Assembly (NCBI GenBank): GCA_030430205.1
Contig: JAUIGE010000044.1
Span: forward strand, 1 to 49,563
Origin: Bacteroidia bacterium
Lineage (GTDB): Bacteria; Bacteroidota; Bacteroidia; J057
Length of the DNA: 49,563 nt
Direction of reading: 5' to 3'
Shown: piece after piece, positions 9,664-19,584 of the stretch
How positions within the stretch are numbered: the stretch's first letter is position 1
Layout: the number at the start of each line of letters is the position of its first letter
Translations under genes and position numbers: made by a program
Notes under the pieces: model-generated
The model's input: the letters and a program-made list of their open reading frames with translations, nothing else
What the model was told of the DNA's origin: nothing
Database searches by the model: none

Positions 9664-9684
9664 GTGGTGCTTTTGGGAGGGAAG

Positions 9685-11616
9685 TTAGGGAAAATAATAT
9701 CGAATTCGGCGGTCCTCTGCCTGTTGGATCAGCAAGCGGTGTCGCCGGTAGGTACGATGGCGCAATTTTTCTAAATGAATGTCCTGATACAGCCTTTGAG
9801 AGATTTTTTTGAGGGTGTGACGCGATGTGATCAGGTTTTTTCGAATGGCTCTTTGGGAAGCGTAGTAGTTGCTGATTTGGTCGAGGTATTGTTTAAAATT
9901 TTCATCATATTCCAATCGGATTTGTTCATATAAAGCATCCTCACCCAGGTCTTCCATGGACAGGCGTTTGGCACGCATGACATGCCTGATGCGCTTGTCC
10001 TGAAGCCGTTTGTAGCTGGCCATGAGTTTATAAGCTGCTTTGGGGTTGTCGTACATCTGTTGGAGGTAGGGCGAAGTGATGTGCCGGTTGAGGCTGTCAG
10101 CTTGTTGGAATTTCGAATGTAACCAAGGCTTGTAGAGGGAGGATTCATCTCTGTAAATGAGTCCGAAGCCTTTGCGTCTTTCAGTAAGGTGCCATTTCAT
10201 GTAGCTTAGGTTTTGCTCAAAAAGCAATTTTACTTTTTCTTCATTTTGCAAAGCCTGCAAGCGTTTTTCTGAATCAGGATGTGCCAAAAGCGAATCTTTT
10301 AGCGGGGTCAATGCCTGTGCTTCTTCGCCCAGATCGGCGGCTTTGGAAAGCTCTAAAAACCTTTTATCCTGTGTTTTGGGGTTTGCTCTTTGCGGGCGTC
10401 TTAATCTTCGCATCTCATATTTGCTCCAGTGATGGATGCCATCTGTAGCTAAACGCAGCTGCGCTTCCCGCTGTGCGCGAATCCTTTTGATCAGGTTGAT
10501 CTGCTGGATATTGGTTCTGCTCCTGATCCGGAGGCTGTCAATGAGAATGCGATTTTGCTTCTCCAGCAATTTGTACCAGGCCAGGCTCCTGGCCTCTTTG
10601 GTCCGAAATTCGGTTTGATTATCCTTGATGGATTGAGCAAAGCAAGAGTCCGCCGTCCATTTCCAACGCCTGACTTGTTCCAGTTCCGAGGGGCGGAGTT
10701 CTAACCCTTTTTCTTGCCTCTGAGCCAGTTGCCAGGTCCTTATTTCTACAGCTTGATTGTAGTTGATGGCTTTGATTCGATGATTGGCAGGGTTCGAATG
10801 ATGGCCTCTTTCTGCTTCTGAAAGCTTTTTACTCAGCTCATCCAGGCTTGTATATTGGTTGAGATAAGAAGGTTGAGCAGCATTGTTGGGAAAATTTTCC
10901 TGAAAAAACGAGATAGCCTTTTTGCCCTGAATAAAGCTATCAATGGGCATCGTTTTTCGCAGAAACTGAAAATCATCCAGCAGCGGAATATGCGTTTCGA
11001 TCATCTTTTCGGGATGGACAGATATCCATTTCGGATTCAATTGATGGACGTATTTGAATTTTTGGTGATAAGGAATCCGCATAAGGCGCCAACCTAGCCT
11101 CGCTCCCCACTGACTGCGCGGCTTGATATAGCCGCTTGCCCAGGTGATGTCCAACAAATGCCATTTCCCCTCAATTTTGACAGCCGACCAGGCATGCTCA
11201 TCCCGGTAAAGTTTGTCATCTGGAAACAAATCAAAATCGCGGGTATAGCCGTTGATGGTTTCGGCCCTGACGCCCACGGATTGACACATATCATAGAAAA
11301 GCTGAGCATATTCTCCACAAAGTGCTTTCCGCTTTTTGAGCACCATTTTGCTATCCCAACCCGTTATCTTCCTTTTTACAAAAGCTTTATAATTGTAGCG
11401 GATATTCGTTGCTATCCAGGAAGAAATGGCCAAGACTTTGCTTCCCGCATCGGTGTAATCTGCCGTGAGGTAATGCGCCAATATCTCAGGCGTTTGGCTG
11501 TATGCGTGGGGAGTGTGTTTTGCTTTTTTGCAAAATTTCAGCGTATCCAATTCCTGTGAGAAAAGGGTCGAGTGCATAAAAAAGCAGAGAAATATCAGAA
11601 GGATGATTCGGGACAT
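9685..11616 (-). CDS. Secreted transglutaminase-like cysteine protease-fold protein
   Basis: 643 residues. Signal peptide ends near LFSQ (about residue 21). Residues 60-165 are a transglutaminase-like core with the Cys-His-Asp triad: ALCGEYAQLF (C100), DEHAWSAVKI (H141) and WHLLDITWASG (D156). The remaining about 450 residues are helical, very rich in Arg, Lys, Gln and Leu, and probably coiled-coil or helical-repeat in nature; I do not recognise a domain there. Likely a periplasmic or surface peptidase or peptide-crosslink enzyme. First gene of a three-gene operon (21-base gap to the Tat-like aminotransferase). Confidence 0.85.
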   Translation of the reverse strand: MSRIILLIFLCFFMHSTLFSQELDTLKFCKKAKHTPHAYSQTPEILAHYLTADYTDAGSKVLAISSWIATNIRYNYKAFVKRKITGWDSKMVLKKRKALCGEYAQLFYDMCQSVGVRAETINGYTRDFDLFPDDKLYRDEHAWSAVKIEGKWHLLDITWASGYIKPRSQWGARLGWRLMRIPYHQKFKYVHQLNPKWISVHPEKMIETHIPLLDDFQFLRKTMPIDSFIQGKKAISFFQENFPNNAAQPSYLNQYTSLDELSKKLSEAERGHHSNPANHRIKAINYNQAVEIRTWQLAQRQEKGLELRPSELEQVRRWKWTADSCFAQSIKDNQTEFRTKEARSLAWYKLLEKQNRILIDSLRIRSRTNIQQINLIKRIRAQREAQLRLATDGIHHWSKYEMRRLRRPQRANPKTQDKRFLELSKAADLGEEAQALTPLKDSLLAHPDSEKRLQALQNEEKVKLLFEQNLSYMKWHLTERRKGFGLIYRDESSLYKPWLHSKFQQADSLNRHITSPYLQQMYDNPKAAYKLMASYKRLQDKRIRHVMRAKRLSMEDLGEDALYEQIRLEYDENFKQYLDQISNYYASQRAIRKNLITSRHTLKKISQRLYQDIHLEKLRHRTYRRHRLLIQQAEDRRIRYYFP

Positions 11617-11692
11617 AGGATCGAAAAATACGAAAATCCTATTTTAAATTTGTGGGTAAAAGGAGTCTCTTTTTAGCTTTGCATTAATCCTG

Positions 11693-11812
11693 TTAGGAGT
11701 TGAACTTGCTTTCATACTGATTTTCTGAGACTATAATTTTTCCTAATGTAGGATTGTCGGATGAGATTTTTTTGCCTATTTCTTCAACTGTACTTACAGG
11801 AAGAAGAGTGGA
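11693..11812 (-). pseudogene. Unidentified gene remnant (C-terminal end)
   Basis: A 35-codon open frame ending in TAA at 11695-11693 reads as a clean amphipathic C-terminus (STVEEIGKKISSDNPTLGK, then IIVSEN). Upstream it runs straight into a GACGCAGATT dispersed element at about 11800-11850, so the rest of the gene has been lost. I do not recognise the family. The rest of 11617-11898 shows nothing clear. Confidence 0.3.
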
Positions 11813-11850
11813 CGCAGATTTTTTATGTTAGCTATGATTTTCGCTGTTTT
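11800..11850 (+). repeat. GACGCAGATT dispersed element
   Basis: GAAGAGTGGACGCAGATT followed by a T-rich TTATG/TATGATTTT tail. The first 18 bases are identical to the minus-strand copy directly after the uvrA stop codon. Confidence 0.5.
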
Positions 11851-11898
11851 TTCAACAAAGTCCCGAACTAAATCATTTATGTTGAAACGAATAACAAT

Positions 11899-12375
11899 AT
11901 GCCCCAAATCATCCTCACAACCCATATCCACGTGCCCATCCAGCGCGTTTTCGATCTCGCCAGAAGCATCGAGCTTCATCAATATACCACCCGAAAAACG
12001 GGCGAAAAGGCCGTTGCAGGCCGGACTTCAGGCCTCGTAGAATTGGGCGATACCATCACCTGGCATGCCAGACATCTTGGCGTATGGCAGCATTTGACTT
12101 CAGAAATCAATGGATTTGATTCCCCCAATTATTTTGGTGACAAACAGCTCAAAGGAGCTTTTAAATCCTTTCAACATCATCATTATTTTGATGAGGAGGA
12201 AGGGGGTACCCTGATGCGGGATGTGTTTGTTTTTGAAGCGCCCTTTGGGATACTTGGCAAATTGGCCAATGTGCTTTTCCTCACGCGATATATGCAGGCT
12301 TTTTTAAAGGAACGGAATGCGGGACTCAAGGAAATAGCCGAAAGCGGCCCATGGGAAACCATTTTGAGGTCATAG
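11899..12375 (+). CDS. SRPBCC (START-like) family protein
   Basis: 158-residue cytoplasmic protein with the SRPBCC/polyketide cyclase-like helix-grip layout: N-terminal strand ILTTHIHVPIQRVFDLARS, a helix SIELHQ, strands ending in GDTITWHARHLGVWQHLTSEI, and a long C-terminal helix (ANVLFLTRYMQAFLKERNAGLKEIA). Such domains bind small hydrophobic ligands; members of this subgroup are usually annotated as cell-division-inhibitor-like or cyclase/dehydrase, without proof of activity. The ATG at 11899 gives a typical N-terminus. Alone on the plus strand, so monocistronic. The following 145 bases contain nothing I can support. Confidence 0.8.
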   Translation: MPQIILTTHIHVPIQRVFDLARSIELHQYTTRKTGEKAVAGRTSGLVELGDTITWHARHLGVWQHLTSEINGFDSPNYFGDKQLKGAFKSFQHHHYFDEEEGGTLMRDVFVFEAPFGILGKLANVLFLTRYMQAFLKERNAGLKEIAESGPWETILRS

Positions 12376-12520
12376 ATTATGTTGCTTCAACTTAAGATGA
12401 ATGCCTTCATTTTCTGCCCCCAAGCCACATCAACCCGATTGCCAGGGCGCCCGACGACAAAAAACCCACCACCTCCGCATCCACGGAAATGGCAGGCTTC
12501 ACAGGCGCTGAGTCAGCGCT

Positions 12521-13072
12521 TTACAAACCAACTCCCAGGGTCAACAAAGCACCGGTGTTGATATCTCCGTTTTTGTAGGGCTGAAGGAAAACTTTCGCGC
12601 CCAGCGAGAGCTTGTCAGTGAGGGCGTAGCTGTATGCGATGATGCCGTTGAGGCCCACTGAGCTGCGTTTTTCGAAGCTATATTCCAACACCACCACTTC
12701 GCCGTTCTCGATGACGACCAGGCTCTGCCAGGTATCGGAAACCTTGTAGACACTCAGGCCGGTGCCGATCCGCAGGTCGTGACGTTTAGTGTTGGTGAAA
12801 GGGGAAAAGAAGATGTTCACATTTCCCTGGGTGTAAGAAGTCGCTTCGTAAACGCCCCGATTGCTGGTGGCAAAGCCAATGCTGGCGCTGCTGCTGAAAT
12901 AGCGGTTGATGTTGTAGTTCAGCTCATTTTCGATCAGAAGCGTTTGCATGTCGCCGGTACCGAGGAAGGAGGTGCCCAGGCCGAGTTTCAGTTCGAAACG
13001 GGAAGCTGTCTGCTGAGCGAAGGTGATGCTCGTCATGGCGAGCAGGATGATGATGATGAATTGCTTTTTCAT
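12521..13072 (-). CDS. Outer-membrane beta-barrel protein
   Basis: 183 residues with signal peptide MKKQFIIIILLAMTSITFAQ. The mature part alternates hydrophobic and polar residues in about eight strands (FELKLGLGTSFLG, FSSSASIGFATSN, HDLRIGTGLSVYKV, SVGLNGIIAYSYAL, LSLGAKVFLQPY) and ends in LLTLGVGL, as expected for a small OmpA/OmpW-type eight-strand barrel. It probably sits in the outer membrane; no OmpA peptidoglycan domain. The gene to its right (DUF4386) is on the same strand with a 40-base gap, so they may be co-transcribed. Function unknown. Confidence 0.8.
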   Translation of the reverse strand: MKKQFIIIILLAMTSITFAQQTASRFELKLGLGTSFLGTGDMQTLLIENELNYNINRYFSSSASIGFATSNRGVYEATSYTQGNVNIFFSPFTNTKRHDLRIGTGLSVYKVSDTWQSLVVIENGEVVVLEYSFEKRSSVGLNGIIAYSYALTDKLSLGAKVFLQPYKNGDINTGALLTLGVGL

Positions 13073-13112
13073 AGTTTTTGGTTTTAAAGGTTATTTATTT
13101 TTCGTTTTTGTG

Positions 13113-13826
13113 TTAAAGGGTATTGGTTTTTGGCTTGATCCCCTTCACCACCAGCCAGATGGCAAAGCCCAGTTCGCCGACGATAACAACGGCAAGCAGG
13201 ATATCGGCTATCAGCCCTACAGTCTCATTGCCCGAGAAACATATCTCATTGATCGCTTCGAGTATGTAGCCCTTGCTACCGATCACCATCAACCTTCCCA
13301 GCAGGCTGGGGTGTTGAGGGGATTCCTGAACGAGCAGTCCCAGGAAAACCAGGTGGATACCGAAGAAGATGCCCCATACCAAAATTCCTTTTGCATGTAT
13401 GTTGAAAAAGAGCTCTACAAGACTGTTCAGTTGTTCGCTATTGAAAGCGCTGAGCATATCAGGGTTCTGCAGAATCAGAAGGGGAGTTATGTAGACAAGC
13501 AGGTTGATACCCATGATCACGATCATCGCGAATCTTGCATAAGTAGCGATGGTCGCCCAGGTGCCGTTTACCTTTTTAAACATCTGAAAGAGCATGGAAG
13601 TGAGGGCGATTTCAATCGCAAAGGTCAGGATGTCGGCGCCTACGCCCCAGTGAAAAAGCGAAGCTTTTTCCAGCAGATTCTGCGCTGTCTCAGCTGCCTG
13701 ATCACTGATGATCTCGCTGGGCACATACATGATGCTAAAGGGGCCAATGAAGGCGATGAGCAGGTAGAAGATGCCGGCCAGGCGGCCGTAGGGTTTGGAA
13801 TCGGGAGATATATTTGAAAAGTTCAT
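13113..13826 (-). CDS. DUF4386 family membrane protein
   Basis: 237-residue polytopic inner-membrane protein with about six transmembrane helices. The DUF4386 pattern is clear: the N-terminal GRLAGIFYLLIAFIGPFS, a conserved MLFQMFKKVN segment after the second helix, ARFAMIVIMGINLLVY, then FGIHLVFLGLLV. The family's function is unknown. It lies between a barrel gene and a medium-chain dehydrogenase on the same strand; a heptamer repeat element separates it from the dehydrogenase, so that one is probably a separate transcription unit. Confidence 0.85.
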   Translation of the reverse strand: MNFSNISPDSKPYGRLAGIFYLLIAFIGPFSIMYVPSEIISDQAAETAQNLLEKASLFHWGVGADILTFAIEIALTSMLFQMFKKVNGTWATIATYARFAMIVIMGINLLVYITPLLILQNPDMLSAFNSEQLNSLVELFFNIHAKGILVWGIFFGIHLVFLGLLVQESPQHPSLLGRLMVIGSKGYILEAINEICFSGNETVGLIADILLAVVIVGELGFAIWLVVKGIKPKTNTL

Positions 13827-13839
13827 GGTTTTGGATGGT

Positions 13840-14904
<1,065 letters not shown>

Positions 14905-15000
14905 AGTTGTTTGCATCTTTGTTTGTTGGGTTTGTTTGTGAATCTGATGCAAACATAGGGCAGCCCGACGGGCTCCGCGTTCGGGATTGTAATGGGGGCG

Positions 15001-15020
15001 TTCGGAATTGTAATTCCGAA
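15001..15020. repeat. Perfect 9-bp palindrome between two minus-strand genes
   Basis: TTCGGAATT, two-base loop GT, then AATTCCGAA. It lies 5 bases past the stop of the fusion regulator and about 100 bases before the dehydrogenase start. The GGATT/GGAATT-GT-AATCC/AATTCC design is like the palindromes at 21202 and 21294. No U-tract, so it is probably not an intrinsic terminator. Confidence 0.55.
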
Positions 15021-15024
15021 CTGA

Positions 15025-17313
15025 TTACTTCCTATCCATCCACGCCTTGGGCGTCATTCCCACCTCTTTTTTAAAATAGGTGTTGAAAACCGTCTTCGAG
15101 TTAAACCCGCTTTCGAAGGCGAGGCCCAGAATACTGAGGTGGGCATGTTGAGGATCAAGGGCTTTTTCCTGAAAAGCCTTTACGCGATAGGAGTTGACAA
15201 ACTGGTTGAAGTTTTGGCTGGTCTTTTCGTTGATCAGCCAGCTGAGCTGGTTGGGGTGGAGGCGGAGTTTCTCCGCCAGGGATTTGAGGGAGAGATTGAG
15301 ATCGAGGAAAAGTTCGTCTTTTTCCATGAGTTCATAGAGCTTGTTGAGCAAAGCATCTACCTCTTCGGAAGGAATCAATGCTTTTTTGGCGGTTTGGGAT
15401 TTAGCCTGTTCTGCGAGGGCAAAAATGCGGTTTTGGTATTGCAGGTAGTCGGGGTCTTTTCCGACTTCGCCTGTCAGGGGATCAGAATAATGCAGCAGGA
15501 GAAAGGAAGAACCTTTCTGCATTTCCTGCTCTACCCAGGCAAGGGCTTTTTCCTTTTCATTGCGAAGGCCATAGATAAACAACAAAAAAGAATTTGCCCG
15601 AAAACCTTCCGGCTTCCGCGCCCTTTTCTCCAAATCCCGGATCAACTCATCTGCTTTTTCGTTTTCCTGCAAAAAGTGGTAGGCCAGGGTCTGTATGCCC
15701 AACTTGTCTTCTTCTACCACGATCTCCTGCGGAATCTGATCAAAATAATGCAGCGCCTCTTCATATTGACCCAACTTCAACAGGCAGTAAGCCTTCACCG
15801 AGTGGGAAGGGACATTGTAAGGATTGTCGGCGAGGGATTGGTTCAATACCTCAAGGGCTTCCGGGAAGTGACCAGAGCGGTACAGGTAATAGGCTTTGAA
15901 AAACAAGGCTTCCTGCGAAAGGGGGTCTATCTCCGAGCTTCGCTCGATATAGGGCCGGGCCAGATCCGGCCTGCCGGCGCAGAGGTACAGGAAGGCCATC
16001 TGCTGATTGGCCTCAGGATAGTTTTGGTTGAGTTCAAAAGAGCGCTGTGCTGCTTTCAACGAATCGGCAAAGTTGCCATATATGAAATAGTGCAAATGAG
16101 ATAGCTGGTAATATCCCTCAGGCAAATGGGGGTTTATATCCAGGGCCTCCCGGATCAGGTTTTCATAATGGGGCATATATTCTTCCGCAGGAAGATTACC
16201 GGTGGTTGCCAGGAAGCTGAGCGCGTCAGCTTTGCCCAGTATCGACTCCGCATGCTGCGGGTCCTGCGCCAGCGCCTGATCGTAGCATTCGACCGCCTTG
16301 CGGGCGTCTTCGGGGTTCCATTTTCTAAAATGATAACGCCCTTTCAGGTACCAGGAGTAGGTATCCAGACTTGCTGTCTGTCTGCTGACCAGGTGGTCCT
16401 GAATCTCAAAGTGACCGAGAAATTCGCGGGATTTTTCTGCGATCAGCAGGCTGACTTCGTCCTGCACCTCGAAGATATTGTCGGTGCTGCGGTCCCAGGT
16501 ATCGGACCAGAAGTGGAAGTCTTCTGCGGCATGTATAAGCTGGGCGGTGATACGCATCATCCTGCCCGCCAGGCGCACGCTGCCTTCGAGCAGCAGGGAG
16601 ACATTGAGCTTTTCGCCGATCTCGCGGATGGGCAGGTTTTTGTTTTTGAAATAAAAGGAGGATGTACGTGACGTGACCCGCAGCTCCGGAATCCGGGTGA
16701 GGGCGTTGATGATCTCCTCAGTGATGCCATCACTGAAAAACTCATTTTCCTCATTTGTGCTCATATTCACAAATGGAAGCACTGCAATAGACTTTTGCGG
16801 TGAGGGAGAGCCAGGTTTTTTTTTCAACACCACCACCTCGATCGCCACCCCCTCATCGGCCAGCTCGATGCGCTCCAGAGGCTCAAATCCTAATTTTTCC
16901 AGAATCCGCCCCGAAGCCAGATGCTCCGTCTCGTAATAGCCATAGATGGCTTCCAGGCCCCATTCTTCAAAGCCATAAGCCACCGCCTTCGGCGCGATCT
17001 CCGAGGCAAAGCCCTGCCCCCAAAATTTCCGTCGGATCTGAAATCCGAGCTGTATGCGCTCCGAATCTCGAAAAGGTGTCAGATTGAGGCAGCCTAGCAG
17101 TTCCCCGCTTTCCTGGAGGCGTGCCACCCAATAGTAGCCTTGCTGTCTTGTAGCCCAATGCATGCGGGTACGGAGAAAATCTCTGTAGAAATCATCTGAT
17201 TGATGGGCCAGCGGACCTATGTATTTGAAGGTTTCCGGCTCGTGAAACATGGCCAGGATTTCGGGGAAATCACTTTCCCGGAGGAGTTGGAGAGTGGTTC
17301 TGGTAGTTTGCAT
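15025..17313 (-). CDS. Fusion protein: GNAT acetyltransferase, FlgO-like, TPR, AraC HTH
   Basis: 762 residues with four parts. Residues 1-163: RimJ/RimL-type GNAT, with RRKFWGQGFASEIAPKA (acetyl-CoA loop) and SGRILEKLGFE. Residues 174-300: a FlgO/TolB-N-like domain, KSIAVLPFVNMSTNEENEFF then DGITEEIINAL, often seen in TPR-containing regulators. Residues about 310-600: TPRs. Last about 100 residues: AraC-type helix-turn-helix with SLKSLAEKLRLHPNQLSWLI and GFNSKTVFNTYFKKEVGMTP. FlgO-TPR-AraC proteins are common in Bacteroidota; a GNAT at the front is not something I know. The GNAT part is about 85% identical to the separate gene at 20588-21085, so it arose by duplication and fusion. Probably cytosolic; no membrane segment seen. 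Confidence 0.88.
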   Translation of the reverse strand: MQTTRTTLQLLRESDFPEILAMFHEPETFKYIGPLAHQSDDFYRDFLRTRMHWATRQQGYYWVARLQESGELLGCLNLTPFRDSERIQLGFQIRRKFWGQGFASEIAPKAVAYGFEEWGLEAIYGYYETEHLASGRILEKLGFEPLERIELADEGVAIEVVVLKKKPGSPSPQKSIAVLPFVNMSTNEENEFFSDGITEEIINALTRIPELRVTSRTSSFYFKNKNLPIREIGEKLNVSLLLEGSVRLAGRMMRITAQLIHAAEDFHFWSDTWDRSTDNIFEVQDEVSLLIAEKSREFLGHFEIQDHLVSRQTASLDTYSWYLKGRYHFRKWNPEDARKAVECYDQALAQDPQHAESILGKADALSFLATTGNLPAEEYMPHYENLIREALDINPHLPEGYYQLSHLHYFIYGNFADSLKAAQRSFELNQNYPEANQQMAFLYLCAGRPDLARPYIERSSEIDPLSQEALFFKAYYLYRSGHFPEALEVLNQSLADNPYNVPSHSVKAYCLLKLGQYEEALHYFDQIPQEIVVEEDKLGIQTLAYHFLQENEKADELIRDLEKRARKPEGFRANSFLLFIYGLRNEKEKALAWVEQEMQKGSSFLLLHYSDPLTGEVGKDPDYLQYQNRIFALAEQAKSQTAKKALIPSEEVDALLNKLYELMEKDELFLDLNLSLKSLAEKLRLHPNQLSWLINEKTSQNFNQFVNSYRVKAFQEKALDPQHAHLSILGLAFESGFNSKTVFNTYFKKEVGMTPKAWMDRK

Positions 17314-17342
17314 GGGGTGAAAATAGGGAAAATATGGATACC

Positions 17343-17367
17343 CAAAATACCAAAAACACAGGGCGCG
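17343..17367 (-). pseudogene. Remnant of lactonase gene 3' end upstream of the fused GNAT
   Basis: 25 bases matching 24 of 25 positions of 21450-21474, the last codons and stop of the lactonase pseudogene. The minus strand here reads RPVFLVFW where the other copy reads RPVFLGF-stop. It sits just upstream of a GNAT start in both places, so the duplication that produced the fused GNAT carried the lactonase end along. Nothing else is evident in 17314-17458. Confidence 0.6.
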
Positions 17368-17458
17368 CCTTTGTTCCTCAGAAAAGGTTTTTCTATAGAA
17401 ATCGGTTGTGGCTGGTTGGAGGCTTGACGTAGTGAAAGGAGTTTGCTGGCAGCCTAAG

Positions 17459-18499
17459 CTACCTTTTTCTCCAAAAGTAAATGCCCCATCCGCCTAAAAA
17501 GATTCCCAAAAATATCCCTAAAAAGCGGAGAAACCCAAAATCGGAACCTTCGTCCATGGCGCCTGCTGCTCCGCGCTTTAGCTGCGGTTCTTCCACATCT
17601 ACGATGAGCTCTGCTTTGCCATTTTTCAACTGTAGAATCCGCGAACCTAAATTGCCTTTGCCCGGCTTGAAGCCCATTTCCATCACATAGGCCTTGCCAT
17701 TTCTCTCGCAATATGCGACAGGATAATAGGGCTTTTCGCTGTGGTAAATATGCGTTTGCTTGCCATCGGCAAGGATTTTGGTGATGCGGCGACTGCCGCT
17801 GTTGGCGACAAATATCTCGCCGCCGGAACCGACAAATGCTGCATACAGCATATTGAAGCGGGCCTTCCGAAAGGGAGGATCTGGAGGAGGAATCTCCTTG
17901 AGGTGATCTGCGATCAGCTTGATTTCTTTCTCGGGAGAGATGCGAAAAATGCAGCCTTCATGCAGCACATTTTCGACTACATAGAGATTGTCATTTTTAT
18001 CCATTTGAAGGGAAACGATCCGCTCAAAGGTGTCGGGCACAAATAGGGTAGGGGAACCATCGACTTCTCGTACAAAAATCTGATCCTCCCAATTGAAGTA
18101 AATCAAGCCCTTCGAATCGATAGTGAAATTATTTCCACTGAAATCCGGATTGATGGTCCTGTGAATGACGATTTCCTTTTTGCCCTCAGGCGTATATTTC
18201 CACAAGCTATTGAGGTTGCTTTTGGTTCGCTCGATATATTCGTGGTTGGTACCCCAGATATTGCCCTGCTGATCCTGGAAAATAAAATGGCAATGCTCAG
18301 CTGTTAGGAGCTTTTCCAAAGCGTTTTTTTTACTCCATTTCCATAAGGTGCCTGCATTATTGAGGACATCGCAAAAAATCAATTCTCCCGCTTCATTGAT
18401 AACGAGACCATAGGAAGGATGCGCTTGCAGGCTAAAAGCGGAAAGGATCGCAAACATGAATGCGGCAATCTGATTAGGCTTTAAGAAAAAAGATATCAT
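17459..18499 (-). CDS. Membrane-anchored NHL/SMP-30-like beta-propeller protein
   Basis: 346 residues. Signal peptide to about residue 26 (ending FSLQA). The body has repeated propeller blades of about 45-50 residues with typical turns (NNAGTLWKW, QDQQGNIWGTNHEY, DSKGLIYFNW, DKNDNLYVVEN, GSGGEIFVANSGSRRI), as in NHL/SMP-30/gluconolactonase proteins. A C-terminal transmembrane helix (FLGIFLGIFLGGWGIYF) and WRKR tail anchor it, most likely to the inner membrane with the propeller in the periplasm. No catalytic residues can be assigned from these turns. Stand-alone gene; ligand or activity unknown. Confidence 0.82.
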   Translation of the reverse strand: MISFFLKPNQIAAFMFAILSAFSLQAHPSYGLVINEAGELIFCDVLNNAGTLWKWSKKNALEKLLTAEHCHFIFQDQQGNIWGTNHEYIERTKSNLNSLWKYTPEGKKEIVIHRTINPDFSGNNFTIDSKGLIYFNWEDQIFVREVDGSPTLFVPDTFERIVSLQMDKNDNLYVVENVLHEGCIFRISPEKEIKLIADHLKEIPPPDPPFRKARFNMLYAAFVGSGGEIFVANSGSRRITKILADGKQTHIYHSEKPYYPVAYCERNGKAYVMEMGFKPGKGNLGSRILQLKNGKAELIVDVEEPQLKRGAAGAMDEGSDFGFLRFLGIFLGIFLGGWGIYFWRKR

Positions 18500-18570
18500 C
18501 TTGAAAATTTATGCTTAAAGTAGTCAATTTGCTTATGCTGTTCTTGCCAAAATGAGGGCCTTTCAAGCAC

Positions 18571-18774
18571 TTAGCGGGAAAGGTAGCCGGGGGATTTGCC
18601 CCAGCTCTCAGGCCGTTGGCGGTCGGCAGTGGCGGGCCAGTAATCCCATGCATTGAAAGTGTTGGTGAGGTAGCCCAGCTAGGCAAGGTGCAGATTCAGG
18701 CTGTCGTGCTTGTATAGCACTATTACTTCCCGGCTGCCGCCGAGGATGGAGATAGCAAGGGTGTCGCTATCAGC
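18571..18774 (-). pseudogene. Unidentified gene remnant with internal stop
   Basis: A 68-codon stretch on the minus strand reads like real protein (ADSDTLAISILGGSREVIV ... NAWDYWPATADRQRPESWG ... GYLSR-stop) but is broken by an in-frame TAG after LNLHLA and has no start: the frame is closed by a stop just upstream, in the tail of the hydrolase gene. It is rich in Trp, Tyr, Asp and Arg, like the C-terminus of a secreted enzyme, but I cannot name the family. The other reading frames of 18500-18770 show nothing. Confidence 0.4.
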
Positions 18775-19489
18775 CTATCTCCTCTTCAATAAACACATTC
18801 ACCAAATTACCGATTTTCTGGAATTGATTTACCGCCAGTTTATGCGTCCCCTTTTCGATCCTGAAATCAATTCTTGATTGAATATTTTTTAGGGGAATGA
18901 CCTTGTCATTTGACCCATGAATCCGCAGAATTTTAGCTGAGGACAACTCCTCTTTGCTTTCTTGCCAGTGAATGATTGCGTCCATCTGCCACTTCAAAAA
19001 GCGCCCACCTGTACCTTTTAACATTTCTTTGTACAGGTGCTTTTTCTCTTCCTTGTCAACATCCCTATAAAAACCCTTCCAATTGGCTACCAGGTTCAAT
19101 AATCCATCTGTCAGGAATCTGTATAGTGGGATTATTCGTCCCATTTTGTATCTGGCGGGTAGTTCACTGGGGTGTATCGCCGATGAGATAAGAATTAGGC
19201 CAGCGGTGGGATACTGTTTCCGTATTTCCAATGCGAGCATGCCGCCCATGGAAACTCCGAGCAGTACAAATGGCTGGCTTGTATCAATTTGATTTGCCAG
19301 AATGCCAGCGTACTCTTCCAGGCTTTTCGCATGCAAAAAATCAACCCATTTTATGCAAATTGGCTTCGCGAGAGACTTGTTAAATTGATAGTCATCAAAT
19401 ACCCTGTGATCTGTCCCCATCCCAGGAATCAAGTACAAATTTATGGGCCTGGCGTATTTTGAGGTGTGTTTTTCTGGCTGGATGTTCAT
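18770..19489 (-). CDS. Alpha/beta hydrolase
   Basis: 239-residue serine hydrolase without signal peptide. The catalytic triad is complete: nucleophile in LLGVSMGGMLAL (S80), acid in RIHGSNDKVIP (D195), and His in EKGTHKLAV (H216). The oxyanion-hole strand NLYLIPGMGTDHRVF precedes it. A small lid region lies at about 110-170. Substrate not inferable. It ends four bases into the remnant at 18571-18774 and is followed upstream by the LRR gene after 95 bases, so probably its own transcription unit. Confidence 0.85.
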   Translation of the reverse strand: MNIQPEKHTSKYARPINLYLIPGMGTDHRVFDDYQFNKSLAKPICIKWVDFLHAKSLEEYAGILANQIDTSQPFVLLGVSMGGMLALEIRKQYPTAGLILISSAIHPSELPARYKMGRIIPLYRFLTDGLLNLVANWKGFYRDVDKEEKKHLYKEMLKGTGGRFLKWQMDAIIHWQESKEELSSAKILRIHGSNDKVIPLKNIQSRIDFRIEKGTHKLAVNQFQKIGNLVNVFIEEEIG

Positions 19490-19584
19490 TTGGAATTTTG
19501 GGCGAATTGGTTATTGATTTTTGAGGATGGGGTGGCGTCTTTCCACCCAAACACCCGGCCTTGGCCTTGAGCTTTACACCTGGC

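Noticed and set aside
11794-11982. 62-codon minus-strand open frame
   Set aside because: Overlaps the SRPBCC gene in antisense and runs through the dispersed element; the remnant in another frame (11693-11812) is more protein-like.
12379-12561. 60-codon plus-strand open frame between the SRPBCC and barrel genes
   Set aside because: Low-complexity Pro/Thr composition, no homology that I recognise, and it overlaps the barrel gene's C-terminus.
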